DNA of 64,000 nucleotides, taken from positions 62,001 to 126,000 of the forward strand of contig CAVUCE010000003.1 in NCBI GenBank assembly GCA_963739985.1, in the 5' to 3' direction. Made by a program: the position numbers and the translations under genes. The notes under the pieces were generated by a model. It ran no database searches, had not been told where the DNA came from, and worked only from the letters and a program-made list of their open reading frames with translations. The stretch comes from CAVUCE01 sp963739985 (GTDB lineage Bacteria > Bacteroidota > Ignavibacteria > Ignavibacteriales > Ignavibacteriaceae). Each line of letters starts with the position of its first letter. Positions within the stretch are counted from its first letter, which is position 1. This document shows positions 52,777-62,290 of this stretch, in pieces.

Positions 52777-54009
52777 ATGTCTATAAAATTCTCCAAAATA
52801 ATAAAAGTATTCCCGTTTATTTTAATATTTATTTACGGATGTTCATCCGGCAGATATTCAGAAAAAAAAACATATACAAAAAATTTATCCAATTCGATAA
52901 GGGTTTTACTTAAAAAAACATCTTCATCGATAAATTTCCATGTAGAAAATCCAATTTCATTATTTTCTGATGGGAAAAAAGCAGCATACATTAATCGCGG
53001 AAATATAATTTCAGTTCAACCGGATCATGATAGAATATTTGTGAAAATCGGCAGCAGAAATTTTAGTGCAAATACAATATTGTTAAAAGCTGATGATTCA
53101 AATTCGACCTTAAATTTTGAAGGGAAAAAATATCGTAGCGAAATATATTTATCATGCAATAATGACAATATAAATGTAATCAACAAACTTTCTTTGGAAG
53201 ATTATATTAAAGGTGTAATTCCCGTAGAAATGCCGGTTAATAATGCCGAAGACTATTTCCAGGCTTTAAAAGCTTTTGCAATAGTTGTTCGTACTTATGC
53301 AAATATGAAACTTGCTGAAGCTAAAGAAAATTTTGATGTTTATAAAGATGTTCGGGATCAGGTATATGGTGGTCGAAGTGTTGAGAAAATAATTTCTGAT
53401 AAAGCTGTAGAAGAGACTAAAGGTTTGATTTTAACATATCACGGTAATCCGGCAAAAGTATTTTATTTTGCCTCATGCGGAGGTTACACTGAAAATGCCG
53501 AAAATGTTTTTTCCGTTGGACCTGTTCCATATCTAAGAACCGTAAAAGACGGTGATCCGCCGAATTGTTCAATAGCTTCAAATTTTAATTGGACAGAGAA
53601 ATATTCCGAAAGTGAATTTATAAGTAGATTAAAAAACGCCGGTAAATTATATTCCGGTGATTATCAATTATACAGTATTAATGTTAGTAGCCGTTTTCAA
53701 TCCGGAAGAGTTAATGAACTGGATATTAAATTATTGAATAAAAATAATGATGAAAAAGCAGTAAATTTATTTGGTAATAATATTCGTTCAATTATACGGA
53801 ATTCCAGTGGAAACGGAATATTAAAAAGCACTATGTTCAATATAAAACTTAATGAAGATAAATCAGTAACAATAAAAGGAAAGGGGAATGGACATGGAGT
53901 AGGGCTGTGTCAATGGGGATCGATAGGTTTAGCTAAACAGGGTGAGAACTTTAAACAAATTTTACAATTTTACTTCCCGGGCACAGAAATTACGAGGAAA
54001 AATGATTAA
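52777..54009 (+). CDS. SpoIID/LytB-domain lipoprotein
   Basis: A 410-residue protein. A hydrophobic start (VFPFILIFIYGCSS) ends in a lipobox cysteine at about residue 21. The SpoIID domain (about 140-405) shows LEDYIKGVIPVEMP, ALKAFAIVVRTYA, YFASCGGYTENAENVFSVGPVPYL and GHGVGLCQWGSIGLAKQG. SpoIID enzymes are lytic transglycosylases acting on denuded glycan strands; outside spore formers they act in cell-wall remodelling. ATG 52777 is chosen over the TTG just before it. The Maf gene overlaps its last 8 bp, so translation is coupled. Confidence 0.92.
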   Translation: MSIKFSKIIKVFPFILIFIYGCSSGRYSEKKTYTKNLSNSIRVLLKKTSSSINFHVENPISLFSDGKKAAYINRGNIISVQPDHDRIFVKIGSRNFSANTILLKADDSNSTLNFEGKKYRSEIYLSCNNDNINVINKLSLEDYIKGVIPVEMPVNNAEDYFQALKAFAIVVRTYANMKLAEAKENFDVYKDVRDQVYGGRSVEKIISDKAVEETKGLILTYHGNPAKVFYFASCGGYTENAENVFSVGPVPYLRTVKDGDPPNCSIASNFNWTEKYSESEFISRLKNAGKLYSGDYQLYSINVSSRFQSGRVNELDIKLLNKNNDEKAVNLFGNNIRSIIRNSSGNGILKSTMFNIKLNEDKSVTIKGKGNGHGVGLCQWGSIGLAKQGENFKQILQFYFPGTEITRKND

Positions 54010-54580
54010 GACAGATTTGAATATCTACCTGGCTTCAAAGTCACCTAGACGAAGGAAACTTTTAAAGCAGATTAATATCGACTTTAAACCAATATCGGTA
54101 AATTCACCTGAATCAATAAAGAATGGTGAATCTCCCGTAAACATTGTAAAAAGATTAGCGCTGGAAAAACTATTTGCTGCTAAAGAAAAAATAAGTGAGG
54201 GGATAATTATAACTGCAGATACTATTGTTTATATAAATGGTCACGTTTTAGGAAAGCCTGTTGATGTAGCCGACGCTGAAAAAATGTTGAGGAAATTAAG
54301 CGGGGAAACTCATTCGGTTTATACCGGGTATGCTATTTATAATTCAAATAAGGATAAAACAGTTTTAGATTATGAAAAAACTTTGGTAAAGTTTAGAAAA
54401 ATTTCGTCTAAAGAAATTGAAGATTATGTTGCTACCGGAAGCCCAATGGATAAAGCCGGTGCATATGGAATACAAGATGACTTTGGCGCAGTGTTCGTAG
54501 AAAAAATTACCGGATGCTATTATAATGTTGTTGGACTTCCGCTTTCAAAACTTTATACCTCTTTGCAAAGGATAATTTGA
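54002..54580 (+). CDS. maf: Maf-like nucleotide pyrophosphatase
   Basis: A 192-residue protein from ATG 54002, which has GAGGA just upstream and overlaps the preceding gene by 8 bp. The Maf signatures are NIYLASKSPRRRKLLKQI at the start, IITADTIVYINGHVLGKP in the middle (catalytic aspartate region) and GSPMDKAGAYGIQDDFGAVFVEKITGCYYNVVGLPLSKL at the end. Maf proteins hydrolyse non-canonical nucleoside triphosphates (dTTP/UTP or modified bases) and affect septation. It is the middle gene of a three-gene operon. Confidence 0.95.
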   Translation: MIKTDLNIYLASKSPRRRKLLKQINIDFKPISVNSPESIKNGESPVNIVKRLALEKLFAAKEKISEGIIITADTIVYINGHVLGKPVDVADAEKMLRKLSGETHSVYTGYAIYNSNKDKTVLDYEKTLVKFRKISSKEIEDYVATGSPMDKAGAYGIQDDFGAVFVEKITGCYYNVVGLPLSKLYTSLQRII

Positions 54581-54581
54581 A

Positions 54582-55541
54582 TTGCTTAAAAATGTAAAGC
54601 AAAAAATATTGATTTCACTTGCGGCTGCGGGAATTATTTATATCGGATTTTCCTTATATGCTAATTTTAATGATGTTGCTTCGGCGTTTGAAAAATTCAA
54701 CTGGTTCTTATTCCCACTACTTCTGGTCCTTTCTATGTGCAATTATTTAACCAGATTTTTGAAATGGGATTATTATTTATCCATAGTAAAAGTAAAAATT
54801 AAAAAGGTAGATTCGTTTTCCATTTTTATGTCCGGATTAATAATGAGTGTTACTCCGGGTAAAATGGGTGAGCTATTAAAATCATACCTTGTTAAGGAGA
54901 TTGCAGGAACACCAATAAGTAAAACCGCGCCAATAATATTTGTTGAACGTATAACCGATACTTTTTCTTTAATTCTTATAGCACTTGCAGGCGCTTACAC
55001 TTTTAATTTCGGAAGAGGGATTGTTCTAGTAGTTGGGATTTTCTTTGTCCTTTTACTTTTTGTCATCTCAAATAGAAAAATTGCACTGTATCTGATCTCG
55101 CTGTTGGAAAGGAATAAGTATTTATCCAAGCATCTCCAGAGTATACATAATTCTTATCAAAGCTCTTACGCCATGCTTAGGCCATTGCCTTTTTTCTACA
55201 TGATTTTGTTAAGCTTGGTTTCATGGGGATTTGAATGCTTGAGCTATTTTATTATCCTCAATAATTTACACATAGAAGTCAGTTTCTTCTGGGCCGCATT
55301 CAGTTACGGTTTTGCAACCATAGTCGGTGCAATAACTATGCTTCCGGGCGGATTAGGAGTGACCGAAGGTTCTCTTACTTTTATGTTAGTAGATAATGGC
55401 TTTCCTAAAGACTTTGCCGTTGCTTCTACCTTTATAATAAGAGTTGTCACACTTTGGTTTGCTGTTTTAATCGGAATTATAAGTGTAACTTTTTATCAAA
55501 ACAGATTTGGCAGAATTACAGTAGAAACTATTTCTAATTAG
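54582..55541 (+). CDS. YbhN/UPF0104-type flippase-like membrane protein
   Basis: A 319-residue protein with about eight helices, starting at TTG 54582 1 bp after the Maf stop codon, with AAAGGA upstream. Family cues are YLTRFLKWDYYLSIVKVKI, MSVTPGKMGELLKSYLVKE, ITDTFSLILI and TMLPGGLGVTEGSLTFML. These match the lysylphosphatidylglycerol synthetase/flippase-like TM superfamily (YbhN, DUF2232/UPF0104). Relatives flip lipids or lipid-linked sugars. The substrate is unknown, but the operon with SpoIID suggests envelope work. Confidence 0.88.
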   Translation: MLKNVKQKILISLAAAGIIYIGFSLYANFNDVASAFEKFNWFLFPLLLVLSMCNYLTRFLKWDYYLSIVKVKIKKVDSFSIFMSGLIMSVTPGKMGELLKSYLVKEIAGTPISKTAPIIFVERITDTFSLILIALAGAYTFNFGRGIVLVVGIFFVLLLFVISNRKIALYLISLLERNKYLSKHLQSIHNSYQSSYAMLRPLPFFYMILLSLVSWGFECLSYFIILNNLHIEVSFFWAAFSYGFATIVGAITMLPGGLGVTEGSLTFMLVDNGFPKDFAVASTFIIRVVTLWFAVLIGIISVTFYQNRFGRITVETISN

Positions 55542-55877
55542 AAATAATTCAGTAAGTTGAAAGAATGTGCTAATCCCAAATTATTTGTAATTTTTACAAA
55601 ATTTATTTATATAAATATCTTCATTTTTCAGAAAGGAAGAGTTAGGAGATTTAGTATTTTAGCATTATCTTTAATTAAATGACGGTAAGAAAATTTTTGA
55701 ATTTTCATCTAAAATTCTGTTTGAACTACCATATTTGAAGGGGGAAACTTCGAAGACAAAATCAAATCAAAATAATAATCGTTAAATAAGTGTATAGCAT
55801 GCCTATATTTCTTGATTTTCAAAGGGTTGCTTGTTATATTCTCAAAGAAGAAAATATCTTAAAAAAAGGAGTAGATT
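55542..55877. other. Intergenic region with no gene seen
   Basis: About 335 bp, AT-rich. AAAGGAG 55866-55872 before ATG 55878 is the ribosome site of the YtxH gene. Nothing else was recognised. Confidence 0.45.
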
Positions 55878-56294
55878 ATGGCTGACGATAATAATATTGG
55901 AAAAGGATTGTTTATAGGATTTTTAGCTGGCGGTACTATAGGTGCAATGTTAGCATTATTATATGCTCCTAAAAGCGGACAAGAATTTAGAAATGATTTA
56001 AGAGATCGAACCGATGATTATATGGATGATGCTGATAGATACATTGCAGAAGCAAAAGTTAAAGCTAAAGATTTAATCAACGATGGTAAGAAGAGATCGG
56101 AAAAGTTAATTGTAGATGCGAAAACAAAATCCGATGAGCTTCTTAAAGATGCGGAAAAAATATTTAATGATGCAAAAGCAAAAGCAAATACTGCTGTATC
56201 TTCCGGCAAAGAAACTTTCCAAGCCGAAAGCGGCAAGCTGAAAGATGCAGTAAAAGCCGGCGTTGATGCATATAAAGAAACTAAAAAATCATAA
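55878..56294 (+). CDS. YtxH-domain membrane-anchored protein
   Basis: A 138-residue protein. One N-terminal helix (about 8-30, GLFIGFLAGGTIGAMLALLYAPKSGQ) carries the YtxH pattern G-x-x-x-G with a closing L-x-A-P-x-S-G. A long charged, amphipathic helical region (about 35-135; AKVKAKDLINDGKKRSEKLIVDAKTKSDELLKDAEK) looks like a coiled coil in the periplasm or cytoplasm. YtxH proteins are linked to general stress, but their biochemistry is unknown. The next gene, also a one-helix plus coiled-coil protein, starts 10 bp downstream, so they form a two-gene unit. Confidence 0.88.
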   Translation: MADDNNIGKGLFIGFLAGGTIGAMLALLYAPKSGQEFRNDLRDRTDDYMDDADRYIAEAKVKAKDLINDGKKRSEKLIVDAKTKSDELLKDAEKIFNDAKAKANTAVSSGKETFQAESGKLKDAVKAGVDAYKETKKS

Positions 56295-56304
56295 GATTAT
56301 AATT

Positions 56305-56691
56305 ATGAATTTAGTCTCAATATTTACTATAGTACTTTTGATTACAGCTTCTGCACTTTGCATTGCTTTAATTATTTATATGAAACAGATAACCGATTCA
56401 TTTAAATCTGTACAATTAAGTCTTAATAAGATATCGAATGATGTTGAACCGCTGATTGATTCCGCTACGGAATTAAGCGAAAAAATAAATTCATTTACCG
56501 ATGAAGCAAAAGAACAACTTTCGATTTCAAAAAACATTATTACCGATGTGAAAGACCGTGTTGATACGGTTCTTGACTTGGAGAAAAAAATTCGGGGAGG
56601 TTTGGAAGATTCCTCTATGGAATTGATAAAAAACCTCTCTGCTGTTTCTAATGGAATTAGTGCGTTTTGGAGTGCCTACAAGAAAAAATAA
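56305..56691 (+). CDS. DUF948-like coiled-coil membrane protein
   Basis: A 128-residue protein from ATG 56305. One N-terminal helix (about 2-24, LVSIFTIVLLITASALCIALII) is followed by a long coiled coil with spaced hydrophobic heptads (ITDSFKSVQLSLNKISNDVEPLIDSATELSEKI), ending in a basic tail (SAYKKK). This is the layout of DUF948 proteins, which often sit beside YtxH genes. They probably act together at the membrane under stress; the role is inferred from pairing. A frame starting at 56263 inside the YtxH gene is possible but would add an unlikely basic extension. Confidence 0.8.
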   Translation: MNLVSIFTIVLLITASALCIALIIYMKQITDSFKSVQLSLNKISNDVEPLIDSATELSEKINSFTDEAKEQLSISKNIITDVKDRVDTVLDLEKKIRGGLEDSSMELIKNLSAVSNGISAFWSAYKKK

Positions 56692-56724
56692 CAAACTAAA
56701 AATACCATCATCTCACCTTGTAAT

Positions 56725-56731
56725 AAGGAGG
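56725..56731 (+). promoter_or_regulatory. Strong ribosome binding site for the TTG start at 56739
   Basis: AAGGAGG, a full Shine-Dalgarno match, lies 7 nt before TTG 56739. It supports that non-ATG start for the EF-G paralogue. Confidence 0.85.
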
Positions 56732-56738
56732 AATTCCC

Positions 56739-58832
56739 TTGAAAGAATATGACACTGGATCAATCAGGAATATTGCGTTTATAGGGCACGGAGGCAGCGG
56801 TAAAACTTCGCTATCCGAAATCTTACTCTTCAATGCCGGAGAGATTAATCGAATTGGATCAGTCTCAGAAGGCAACACAGTCTCCGATTATAACCCTAAC
56901 GAAATAGAAAAACAAATCTCAATTTCATCCTCTCTTCTTCACCTCGAATGGAACAATACAAAATTAAATATTATTGATACTCCCGGTTACACAGATTTTT
57001 TAGGCGATGTTAAAGCTGCTGTCAGAGTTTGTGATACCGCGGTTGTAGTATTAAAATCAGCCGAAGGAGTTGAAGTTGGTTCTGAGAATACCGTTAAATT
57101 TGCAGATGAATATCAGTTACCTATTGCCATAATTATTAATAAGGTAGATAACGAACATTCTACTTTCAAAGAAACAGAAGTTCAAGCAAAAGATAGATTA
57201 GAAAACGGAGCTACAATCATTACCTTTCCAGCAGGCGAAGGCGTAAATTTTAACACTGTTATTGATGTTGTTAAAATGAAAGCATACGAATACGGTGAAG
57301 TTGGAAGTAAAAAAGTAACTGAAAAAGAAATTCCGGCTGAATTTAAAGATGAAGCAGAATCTTATAGAACTGAGCTTATAGAAAAAGTTGCAGAAACGAA
57401 TGAAGAATTAATGAATAAATATTTTGAAGATGGAGCACTTTCTGAAGAAGATTTATCGAAAGGTTTAAAGCTAGCGATACTTAAAAGAGGATTGAATCCT
57501 GTATTTGCTATGTCTGCTTTAAATGGTGTAGGCGTTAATAACTTTTTAGATTTTGCTGCTGCTTATTTTCCATCTCCTGAAGAAAAAGGCGGTGAAGAAG
57601 TGTCGATGAAAGATTCTGATAATAAAGTCTTACTAAAGCCGGATGCAAGTGGTGAATCAGTTTTATTTATATTTAAAACGGTTTCCGAACAGCATGTTGG
57701 CGAATTATCATTCTTTAAAGTTTTTTCCGGATCAGTTGCAGCCGGTATGGATTTGGTTAATGAAAATAATGATAAGACAGAAAGATTAAGTCAGCTATCT
57801 ACACTTAACGGTCATAATAGGAAAGAAGCTGCAAAACTTAATGCCGGTGATATTGGTGCGGTTGTTAAATTAAAAGATACACATACAAATAATACGCTCT
57901 CTTCTAAAAGTTTTGCTGTAACTGTAAAACCTATTGCATTTCCCGAATCTGTCATACGTTCTGCCATTATTCCAAAAGCCAAGGGTGACGAAGATAAAAT
58001 AGCATCCGGCTTACATACTTTGCACGAAGAAGATCCTTCTTTCTCTGTTAATTTTGATCCTGAACTTTCACAAACTATTATATCCGGACAAGGTGAGCTT
58101 CAGCTCTCTTTGGCTGTAAAACGATTAAAAGAAAGATACGGAGTTGAGGTAGATCTAGCTGAGCCTAAAGTTCCTTATAGGGAAACCATTAAGGGAAGTG
58201 TTGATGATGTTGAATATAAACATAAAAAGCAATCAGGCGGAAGAGGACAATACGGACATGTTCATTTTAAAATTGAACCTTTACAAAGAGGAAAAGGTTT
58301 TGAATTTGTAAATGCGATCGTTGGAGGTGTTGTACCAGGTAGATTTATCCCTGCCGTTGAAAAAGGTGTAATCGAAACAATGGAGAAAGGCGTTCTTTCG
58401 GGCAATACAGTCGTTGATGTAAAAGTAACGCTTCACTTCGGTTCTTATCATAACGTGGATTCGGATGAAATGTCATTCAAGATTGCTGCAGCCCAATGCT
58501 TTAAAAAAGGTTTTATAGAAGCAAAACCCTGCTTGTTAGAACCTATCTATGAAATCGAAGTTACTGTCCCTGAAGAATACATGGGTGATGTAATGGGAGA
58601 TATCTCTTCAAGACGGGGTAAAATTTTAGGTATGGATTCAGACGGACATTTTCAGATTATAAAAGCAAACGTTCCTTTAGCAGAATTATATAAATATTCT
58701 TCCAATCTAAGAAGTTTAACTCAAGGTCGCGGAGTTCATAAGAGAAAATTTTCTTATTATGAAGAGGTGCCTAAAGAAGTTGAAAATAAGATTGTTGAAG
58801 AATATAAAAAGTCCAGGGAAGAAGGACATTAA
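56739..58832 (+). CDS. Elongation factor G paralogue (EF-G-like)
   Basis: A 697-residue translational GTPase starting at TTG. P-loop GHGGSGKT (16-23), DTPG (80-83) and NKVD (134-137) are intact. The P-loop G-H-G-G-S-G-K-T replaces the canonical AHIDAGKT of the main EF-G, marking a divergent EF-G-like paralogue found in Bacteroidota and relatives. EF-G domains II-V follow, with QSGGRGQYGHVHFKIEP and a final SLTQGRG(V)H. It may take a specialised step such as ribosome recycling or stress translocation; that is inferred. A terminator follows 20 bp later, before the HIT gene. Confidence 0.92.
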   Translation: MKEYDTGSIRNIAFIGHGGSGKTSLSEILLFNAGEINRIGSVSEGNTVSDYNPNEIEKQISISSSLLHLEWNNTKLNIIDTPGYTDFLGDVKAAVRVCDTAVVVLKSAEGVEVGSENTVKFADEYQLPIAIIINKVDNEHSTFKETEVQAKDRLENGATIITFPAGEGVNFNTVIDVVKMKAYEYGEVGSKKVTEKEIPAEFKDEAESYRTELIEKVAETNEELMNKYFEDGALSEEDLSKGLKLAILKRGLNPVFAMSALNGVGVNNFLDFAAAYFPSPEEKGGEEVSMKDSDNKVLLKPDASGESVLFIFKTVSEQHVGELSFFKVFSGSVAAGMDLVNENNDKTERLSQLSTLNGHNRKEAAKLNAGDIGAVVKLKDTHTNNTLSSKSFAVTVKPIAFPESVIRSAIIPKAKGDEDKIASGLHTLHEEDPSFSVNFDPELSQTIISGQGELQLSLAVKRLKERYGVEVDLAEPKVPYRETIKGSVDDVEYKHKKQSGGRGQYGHVHFKIEPLQRGKGFEFVNAIVGGVVPGRFIPAVEKGVIETMEKGVLSGNTVVDVKVTLHFGSYHNVDSDEMSFKIAAAQCFKKGFIEAKPCLLEPIYEIEVTVPEEYMGDVMGDISSRRGKILGMDSDGHFQIIKANVPLAELYKYSSNLRSLTQGRGVHKRKFSYYEEVPKEVENKIVEEYKKSREEGH

Positions 58833-58854
58833 TATTAAGAATAATATTCATTTC

Positions 58855-58884
58855 AAGGCGGTTTTTATAGCCGCCTTTTTTATT
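58855..58884 (+). terminator. Rho-independent terminator
   Basis: The 7-bp stem AAGGCGG / CCGCCTT with a 9-nt loop is followed by TTTTT. It lies between the EF-G paralogue and the HIT hydrolase, so the HIT gene probably has its own promoter or depends on read-through. Confidence 0.82.
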
Positions 58885-58900
58885 TTAAGAGGTTGGTTAT

Positions 58901-59407
58901 ATGGAAAAACTTTGGTCTCCATGGCGTTCACAATATATAGATTCATTTAAAAATCCTGGTAATAAAGATAATTGTGTATTGTGTGAGATTTCAAAAGGGG
59001 AAACCGGAGATAAAAATAATTTACTGGTAGATAAAGGGAAATTAACATTTACGGTTTTAAATTTGTATCCTTATAACAACGGACATTTAATGATAGTACC
59101 TTTTCGGCATACTAGTGATTTTGCATCTTTGACTAATGATGAGAGCCAAGAAATAATGCAAAAATTAAAGTTAGCTGAAAAAGCCTTGAGAAACGTATAT
59201 GCTCCGGAGGGATTTAATATCGGAGCAAATCTTGGTAAAGTTAGTGGAGCAGGAATTTACGAACATTTACATTTTCATATTGTCCCAAGATGGAATGGTG
59301 ATACCAACTTCATGCCCGTTTTAGGGAAAGTAAAAGTTATTTCACAAGATTTATTGGTTACTAAATCTAAATTACTGGAACAGTATAAAATACTTCTAAA
59401 CGAATAG
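58901..59407 (+). CDS. HIT-family nucleotide hydrolase
   Basis: A 168-residue protein. The histidine triad is H122-x-H124-x-H126 (EHLHFHIVPRW). Upstream cues are LYPYNNGHLMIVPFRH and FNIGANLGKVSGAGI. C25 and C28 (CVLC) may bind zinc as in the AP4A-phosphorylase-like branch. Such enzymes cleave dinucleoside polyphosphates or adenylated molecules. The start ATG has a weak site (AAGAGGTTGG). It is placed alone after a terminator. Confidence 0.92.
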   Translation: MEKLWSPWRSQYIDSFKNPGNKDNCVLCEISKGETGDKNNLLVDKGKLTFTVLNLYPYNNGHLMIVPFRHTSDFASLTNDESQEIMQKLKLAEKALRNVYAPEGFNIGANLGKVSGAGIYEHLHFHIVPRWNGDTNFMPVLGKVKVISQDLLVTKSKLLEQYKILLNE

Positions 59408-59657
59408 GCTAAGTAGATAAAATATAATGGATTAGCCCTCTCATATCGAGTAACTATTAGTGAAGTCTTGTGAAGTCAAAATCTGTTGGGGTTGGATAAG
59501 TGCATTATTTTTATTTCCCGGAATTAATAACTGGGAGCACGTACTATTATTTATTCATGATTTGATTGTACAATTTTAAATAATTGTTCATTTTATATTT
59601 AATTACTTAACTTGAGGTAAATATTTTAGCAAATCAGTGGTAAATCAGGAGTGAATT

Positions 59658-60404
59658 GTGAATATCAAGAAATGTATTTTTCCAATTTTAGTATTTCTTT
59701 TTATTTGTATTTCCGGTTGTACATCTTCGACAAATACTACTAAGAAGGAACATGCAAATACCGTGGAAACAACCGAGACTCCATCTCCAAAGGTAGTTAA
59801 GAATAATGATATGATCGAAAAGAAGTTCATCTCATTACATAAGATTAAATCTATTGATAAGATGCAATTTGATTATAATAAGAAACATCAACTTGTTAAT
59901 GGAGAAAAACTATCGAGAGTTGAATATGGGAAAGACGGTCTTGCAACACAAACAACTATTTATGATTCTCATGGACAAATTCAATATGTTTATAAGTACA
60001 AGTATGATAAAGAGGGAAAGCGGATTGAAACAATTCGCTATGACAAGAACGCTAAAGCCGATAAAAAATATACATACGAATATAATGAATATGGAAATAA
60101 AATAAGATCAGATCGATATAATATGGACAATATTCTTGAAAAATATTATTTATATAAATATGATGACGAAGAGAATTTAATTGAGGATTTATGGTATGAT
60201 AAAGATGGGAATTTGGAATACAGAATTAAAAATGAATATGAGGATGGCAAAAAAACGACTTCATTCAGTTATAACTCTGATAATAATATGATTTATAAAT
60301 ATGATTATCATTATGACAAAAATGGAGATATTATTGAAGAAATTAGATACAATGCTGATGGAAAAGAGCTTGGTATTATACAATATGTATACGTGCATTA
60401 TTAA
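59658..60404 (+). CDS. Lipoprotein with YD/RHS-like repeats
   Basis: A 248-residue protein starting at GTG 59658, with AGGAG 6 nt upstream. A lipobox cysteine follows ISGC (about residue 21), then a T/E/S-rich linker. Residues about 90-245 carry six or so YD-type repeats of the form Y-x-Y-D-x-x-G-x-x-I-E-x-x-R-Y-D (YKYDKEGKRIETIRYDK, YEYNEYGNKIRSDRY, YHYDKNGDIIEEIRYNADGK). These are beta-hairpin repeats like those of RHS/teneurin shells, but here too few to form a toxin shell. Probably a surface lipoprotein; function unknown. Confidence 0.82.
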   Translation: MNIKKCIFPILVFLFICISGCTSSTNTTKKEHANTVETTETPSPKVVKNNDMIEKKFISLHKIKSIDKMQFDYNKKHQLVNGEKLSRVEYGKDGLATQTTIYDSHGQIQYVYKYKYDKEGKRIETIRYDKNAKADKKYTYEYNEYGNKIRSDRYNMDNILEKYYLYKYDDEENLIEDLWYDKDGNLEYRIKNEYEDGKKTTSFSYNSDNNMIYKYDYHYDKNGDIIEEIRYNADGKELGIIQYVYVHY

Positions 60405-60477
60405 AATTTAAAGTTTATTAAGTTAAAATATTGCATTAAGTAAGAAGATATATTATTTTTACGTTCTAGAAAATTTT

Positions 60478-60551
60478 GGGCCCATAGCTCAGTTGGTTAG
60501 AGCATCTGACTCATAATCAGAGGGTCGGTGGTTCAAGCCCATCTGGGCCCA
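60478..60551 (+). tRNA. tRNA with anticodon CAT (tRNA-Ile2 or elongator tRNA-Met)
   Basis: A normal 74-nt cloverleaf. Acceptor GGGCCCA / TGGGCCC, anticodon stem TCTGA / TCAGA with loop CTCATAA, T arm GGTGG-TTCAAGC-CCATC. The anticodon is CAT. The GACTCATAATC phrase fits both tRNA-Ile2 (lysidine-modified) and elongator Met, and sequence alone does not decide. CCA is not encoded. A terminator follows 7 bp later, then a decayed element. Confidence 0.93.
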
Positions 60552-60558
60552 CTTAAAA

Positions 60559-60592
60559 AGCTCGATTATAACTCATAATCGGGCTTTTTTGT
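60559..60592 (+). terminator. Rho-independent terminator after the tRNA
   Basis: The 11-bp stem AGCTCGATTAT / ATAATCGGGCT (one G:T pair) is followed by six T residues. Confidence 0.88.
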
Positions 60593-61050
60593 TTTTAAAT
60601 GGTTATAGCTATTGGACAATTTGGAGAGAATTGGAGCCTTTTGATGCAAAAATAGCCACAATTTAGCCACAATTTTTATGGTCTCCTTCTTTAACAATTA
60701 GAGGGATTTATAGAAATCATTTTTACTTTTAGTATAAATGTAAAAATAATCAATTTCCTTTTGCCGCATTACCAAAGTTGTGAATGAAAGTGAATCAGCT
60801 TTGGCAAAATAAATTCCCTCCCATTATTAAGGGGAGGGAAGTAACGGTTTTAAGATGCCTTTTTGATATTTAGCTTTTCTAAATCGTCCGGCTCGTAGCT
60901 CTGGACAAATTCTGCTTTGTACTCAACATCTTTTAATGATTTGAATAGTTCTTTTAGTTCTTCTTTCCTATGATTCAATTCTGTATAGCTTCATTTTATT
61001 TATTTCTGTCTGACTGGTTGTTTTAAATACTTTTTCAATAATTAAGGCTA
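60593..61050. other. Left part of a decayed element next to the tRNA
   Basis: The 11-mer TAGCCACAATT occurs twice in a row near 60651-60675. At 60850-60990 the minus strand holds a 46-codon open frame without a start (ends ...DVEYKAEFVQSYEPDDLEKLNIKKAS) that reads like the tail of a phage or plasmid protein. No integrase was found. Confidence 0.4.
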
Positions 61051-61686
61051 TTAAGTCTGCTTATCTGCTTTTGCTCTTGCATCACCTAAACCGTTTTTAT
61101 CAAAAACAGTAGCTATCTTTTCCAGTTCTATTTTTTGTTTCTGCTTGCGCTCGAAGTATTCACGGTCATCGCCGGGCGCAAAGTTTTTATTGATAGATTC
61201 TTGTGAAACTTCACCAACCGGTAAGCCTTGAAGAAATTTAATTATCGGTCTGAAGTTTTTATATTTCGGCATGTCAAAAGACTTTCCGTTTATTGAATCG
61301 CTCCTATCCTTTAAAACGTATGCAACATTAGTTTGAACCGGCTCATTATCCTTTAGGGATTTTTCCAGCTGCATCCATATATTAAGATCGGTTTCATAAG
61401 GCGTTTCACCGGCAATCTTCATCTTAAAACCTGATTTAACAAAATTACCTTTCTCTAAAACCTTGCCTTCATCATCGGTCGTATCTTGTTCTTTATCATA
61501 CTCAAAACCGCCTCTTCCGGTAAAAACAATATTTCCTTCAGTGTTTACGAACCTATCAGAAAACTCTTCCTGCCAAGCCGGAAGAACTTTTCCCCAATCA
61601 TTAAGCTGCATAAAAGATCGATAGTTTTTTGATTTATAATCCTTTACAAATTTGTAGTAAATCTTAGATAAAGAATCTACAAACAA
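61051..61686 (-). pseudogene. N-truncated phage-type AAA ATPase
   Basis: A 211-residue fragment opening SFLFVDSLSKIYYKF, which fits the Walker B strand and sensor part of AAA_24-like nucleotide-binding proteins of phages and integrated elements. Then SFMQLNDWGKVLPAWQEEFSDRF and GNIVFTGRGGFEYDKEQ follow as in that family. The Walker A half is absent: the frame stops at TAA 61702-61704, only six codons above the TTG. A charged tail (REYFERKQKQKIELEKIA) is intact. The protein is therefore probably a remnant, not an active ATPase. It suggests an old prophage or plasmid insertion beside the tRNA. Confidence 0.65.
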
Positions 61687-61848
61687 AAATGAGAAGCTGC
61701 TTTATTACCGCAAGTGCGAACACCGAAAGAATTACACCCGCATTTAAGTGCGAAAGAACCGATTGTTTTAAATCTAAATAATTCCATGTTTATCATACCT
61801 ACCTCATAAATTATATTGATAAAAGGGAGGAGTTAACCTCCCAAAAGA

Positions 61849-62031
61849 TTAATTAAAAATTGATTTAACTTGATTAGTACATGAGCAGCTTTGAACCGCC
61901 ATAATTGCCCATGCTGCTTGAGAATTATCGCCAAGCAGATAGCGGAGAACAGAATTAGCCCATGTTAAAAGCCCTTTTTTAACTAAATATTTATGGGCTG
62001 CAATAACATTAGATTTTTGTAAGCAAAACAT
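61849..62031 (-). CDS. Small element-borne protein of unknown function
   Basis: A 60-residue protein starting at ATG 62031 with AAGGAG about 6 nt upstream, a good site. It contains two short helices (NVIAAHKYLVKKGLLTWANSVLRYLL) and QAAWAIMAVQSC, a pattern seen in small phage/plasmid proteins with a helix and a late AW. The longer frame up to 62346 reads hydrophobic junk-like sequence and is not supported. It lies in the decayed element after the tRNA. Confidence 0.5.
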   Translation of the reverse strand: MFCLQKSNVIAAHKYLVKKGLLTWANSVLRYLLGDNSQAAWAIMAVQSCSCTNQVKSIFN

Positions 62032-62044
62032 ATTTACTCCTTTT

Positions 62045-62251
62045 TTATTGATTGAAAAGATTAAGCTGATTAGAAAACTTAAAACCGAGGCTTGAGAGGA
62101 TATATGAAACATGCTTAATTGATTTACACCTAAACGAGATGAAATGACCGCTGTTAAGGAAAACATTGACATTATACCCGCCTTGAAAATCCAAAACGCG
62201 AACCAAATAAGAACTATTACGTTTATGAAATAATACATGATCATTTTGCAT
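62045..62251 (-). CDS. Doubtful small protein in the decayed element
   Basis: A 68-residue frame (starting MQNDHVLFHKRNSSYLVRVLDFQGG). Composition is protein-like and it ends just before the ribosome site of the next small gene, as in compact phage operons. But no ribosome binding site precedes its own ATG and no family is recognised. It may be noise or a degraded gene. Confidence 0.3.
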   Translation of the reverse strand: MQNDHVLFHKRNSSYLVRVLDFQGGYNVNVFLNSGHFISFRCKSIKHVSYILSSLGFKFSNQLNLFNQ

Positions 62252-62290
62252 GGGATTGCCCCGAAAAAAACAAATATTTTTGCCCCGTAG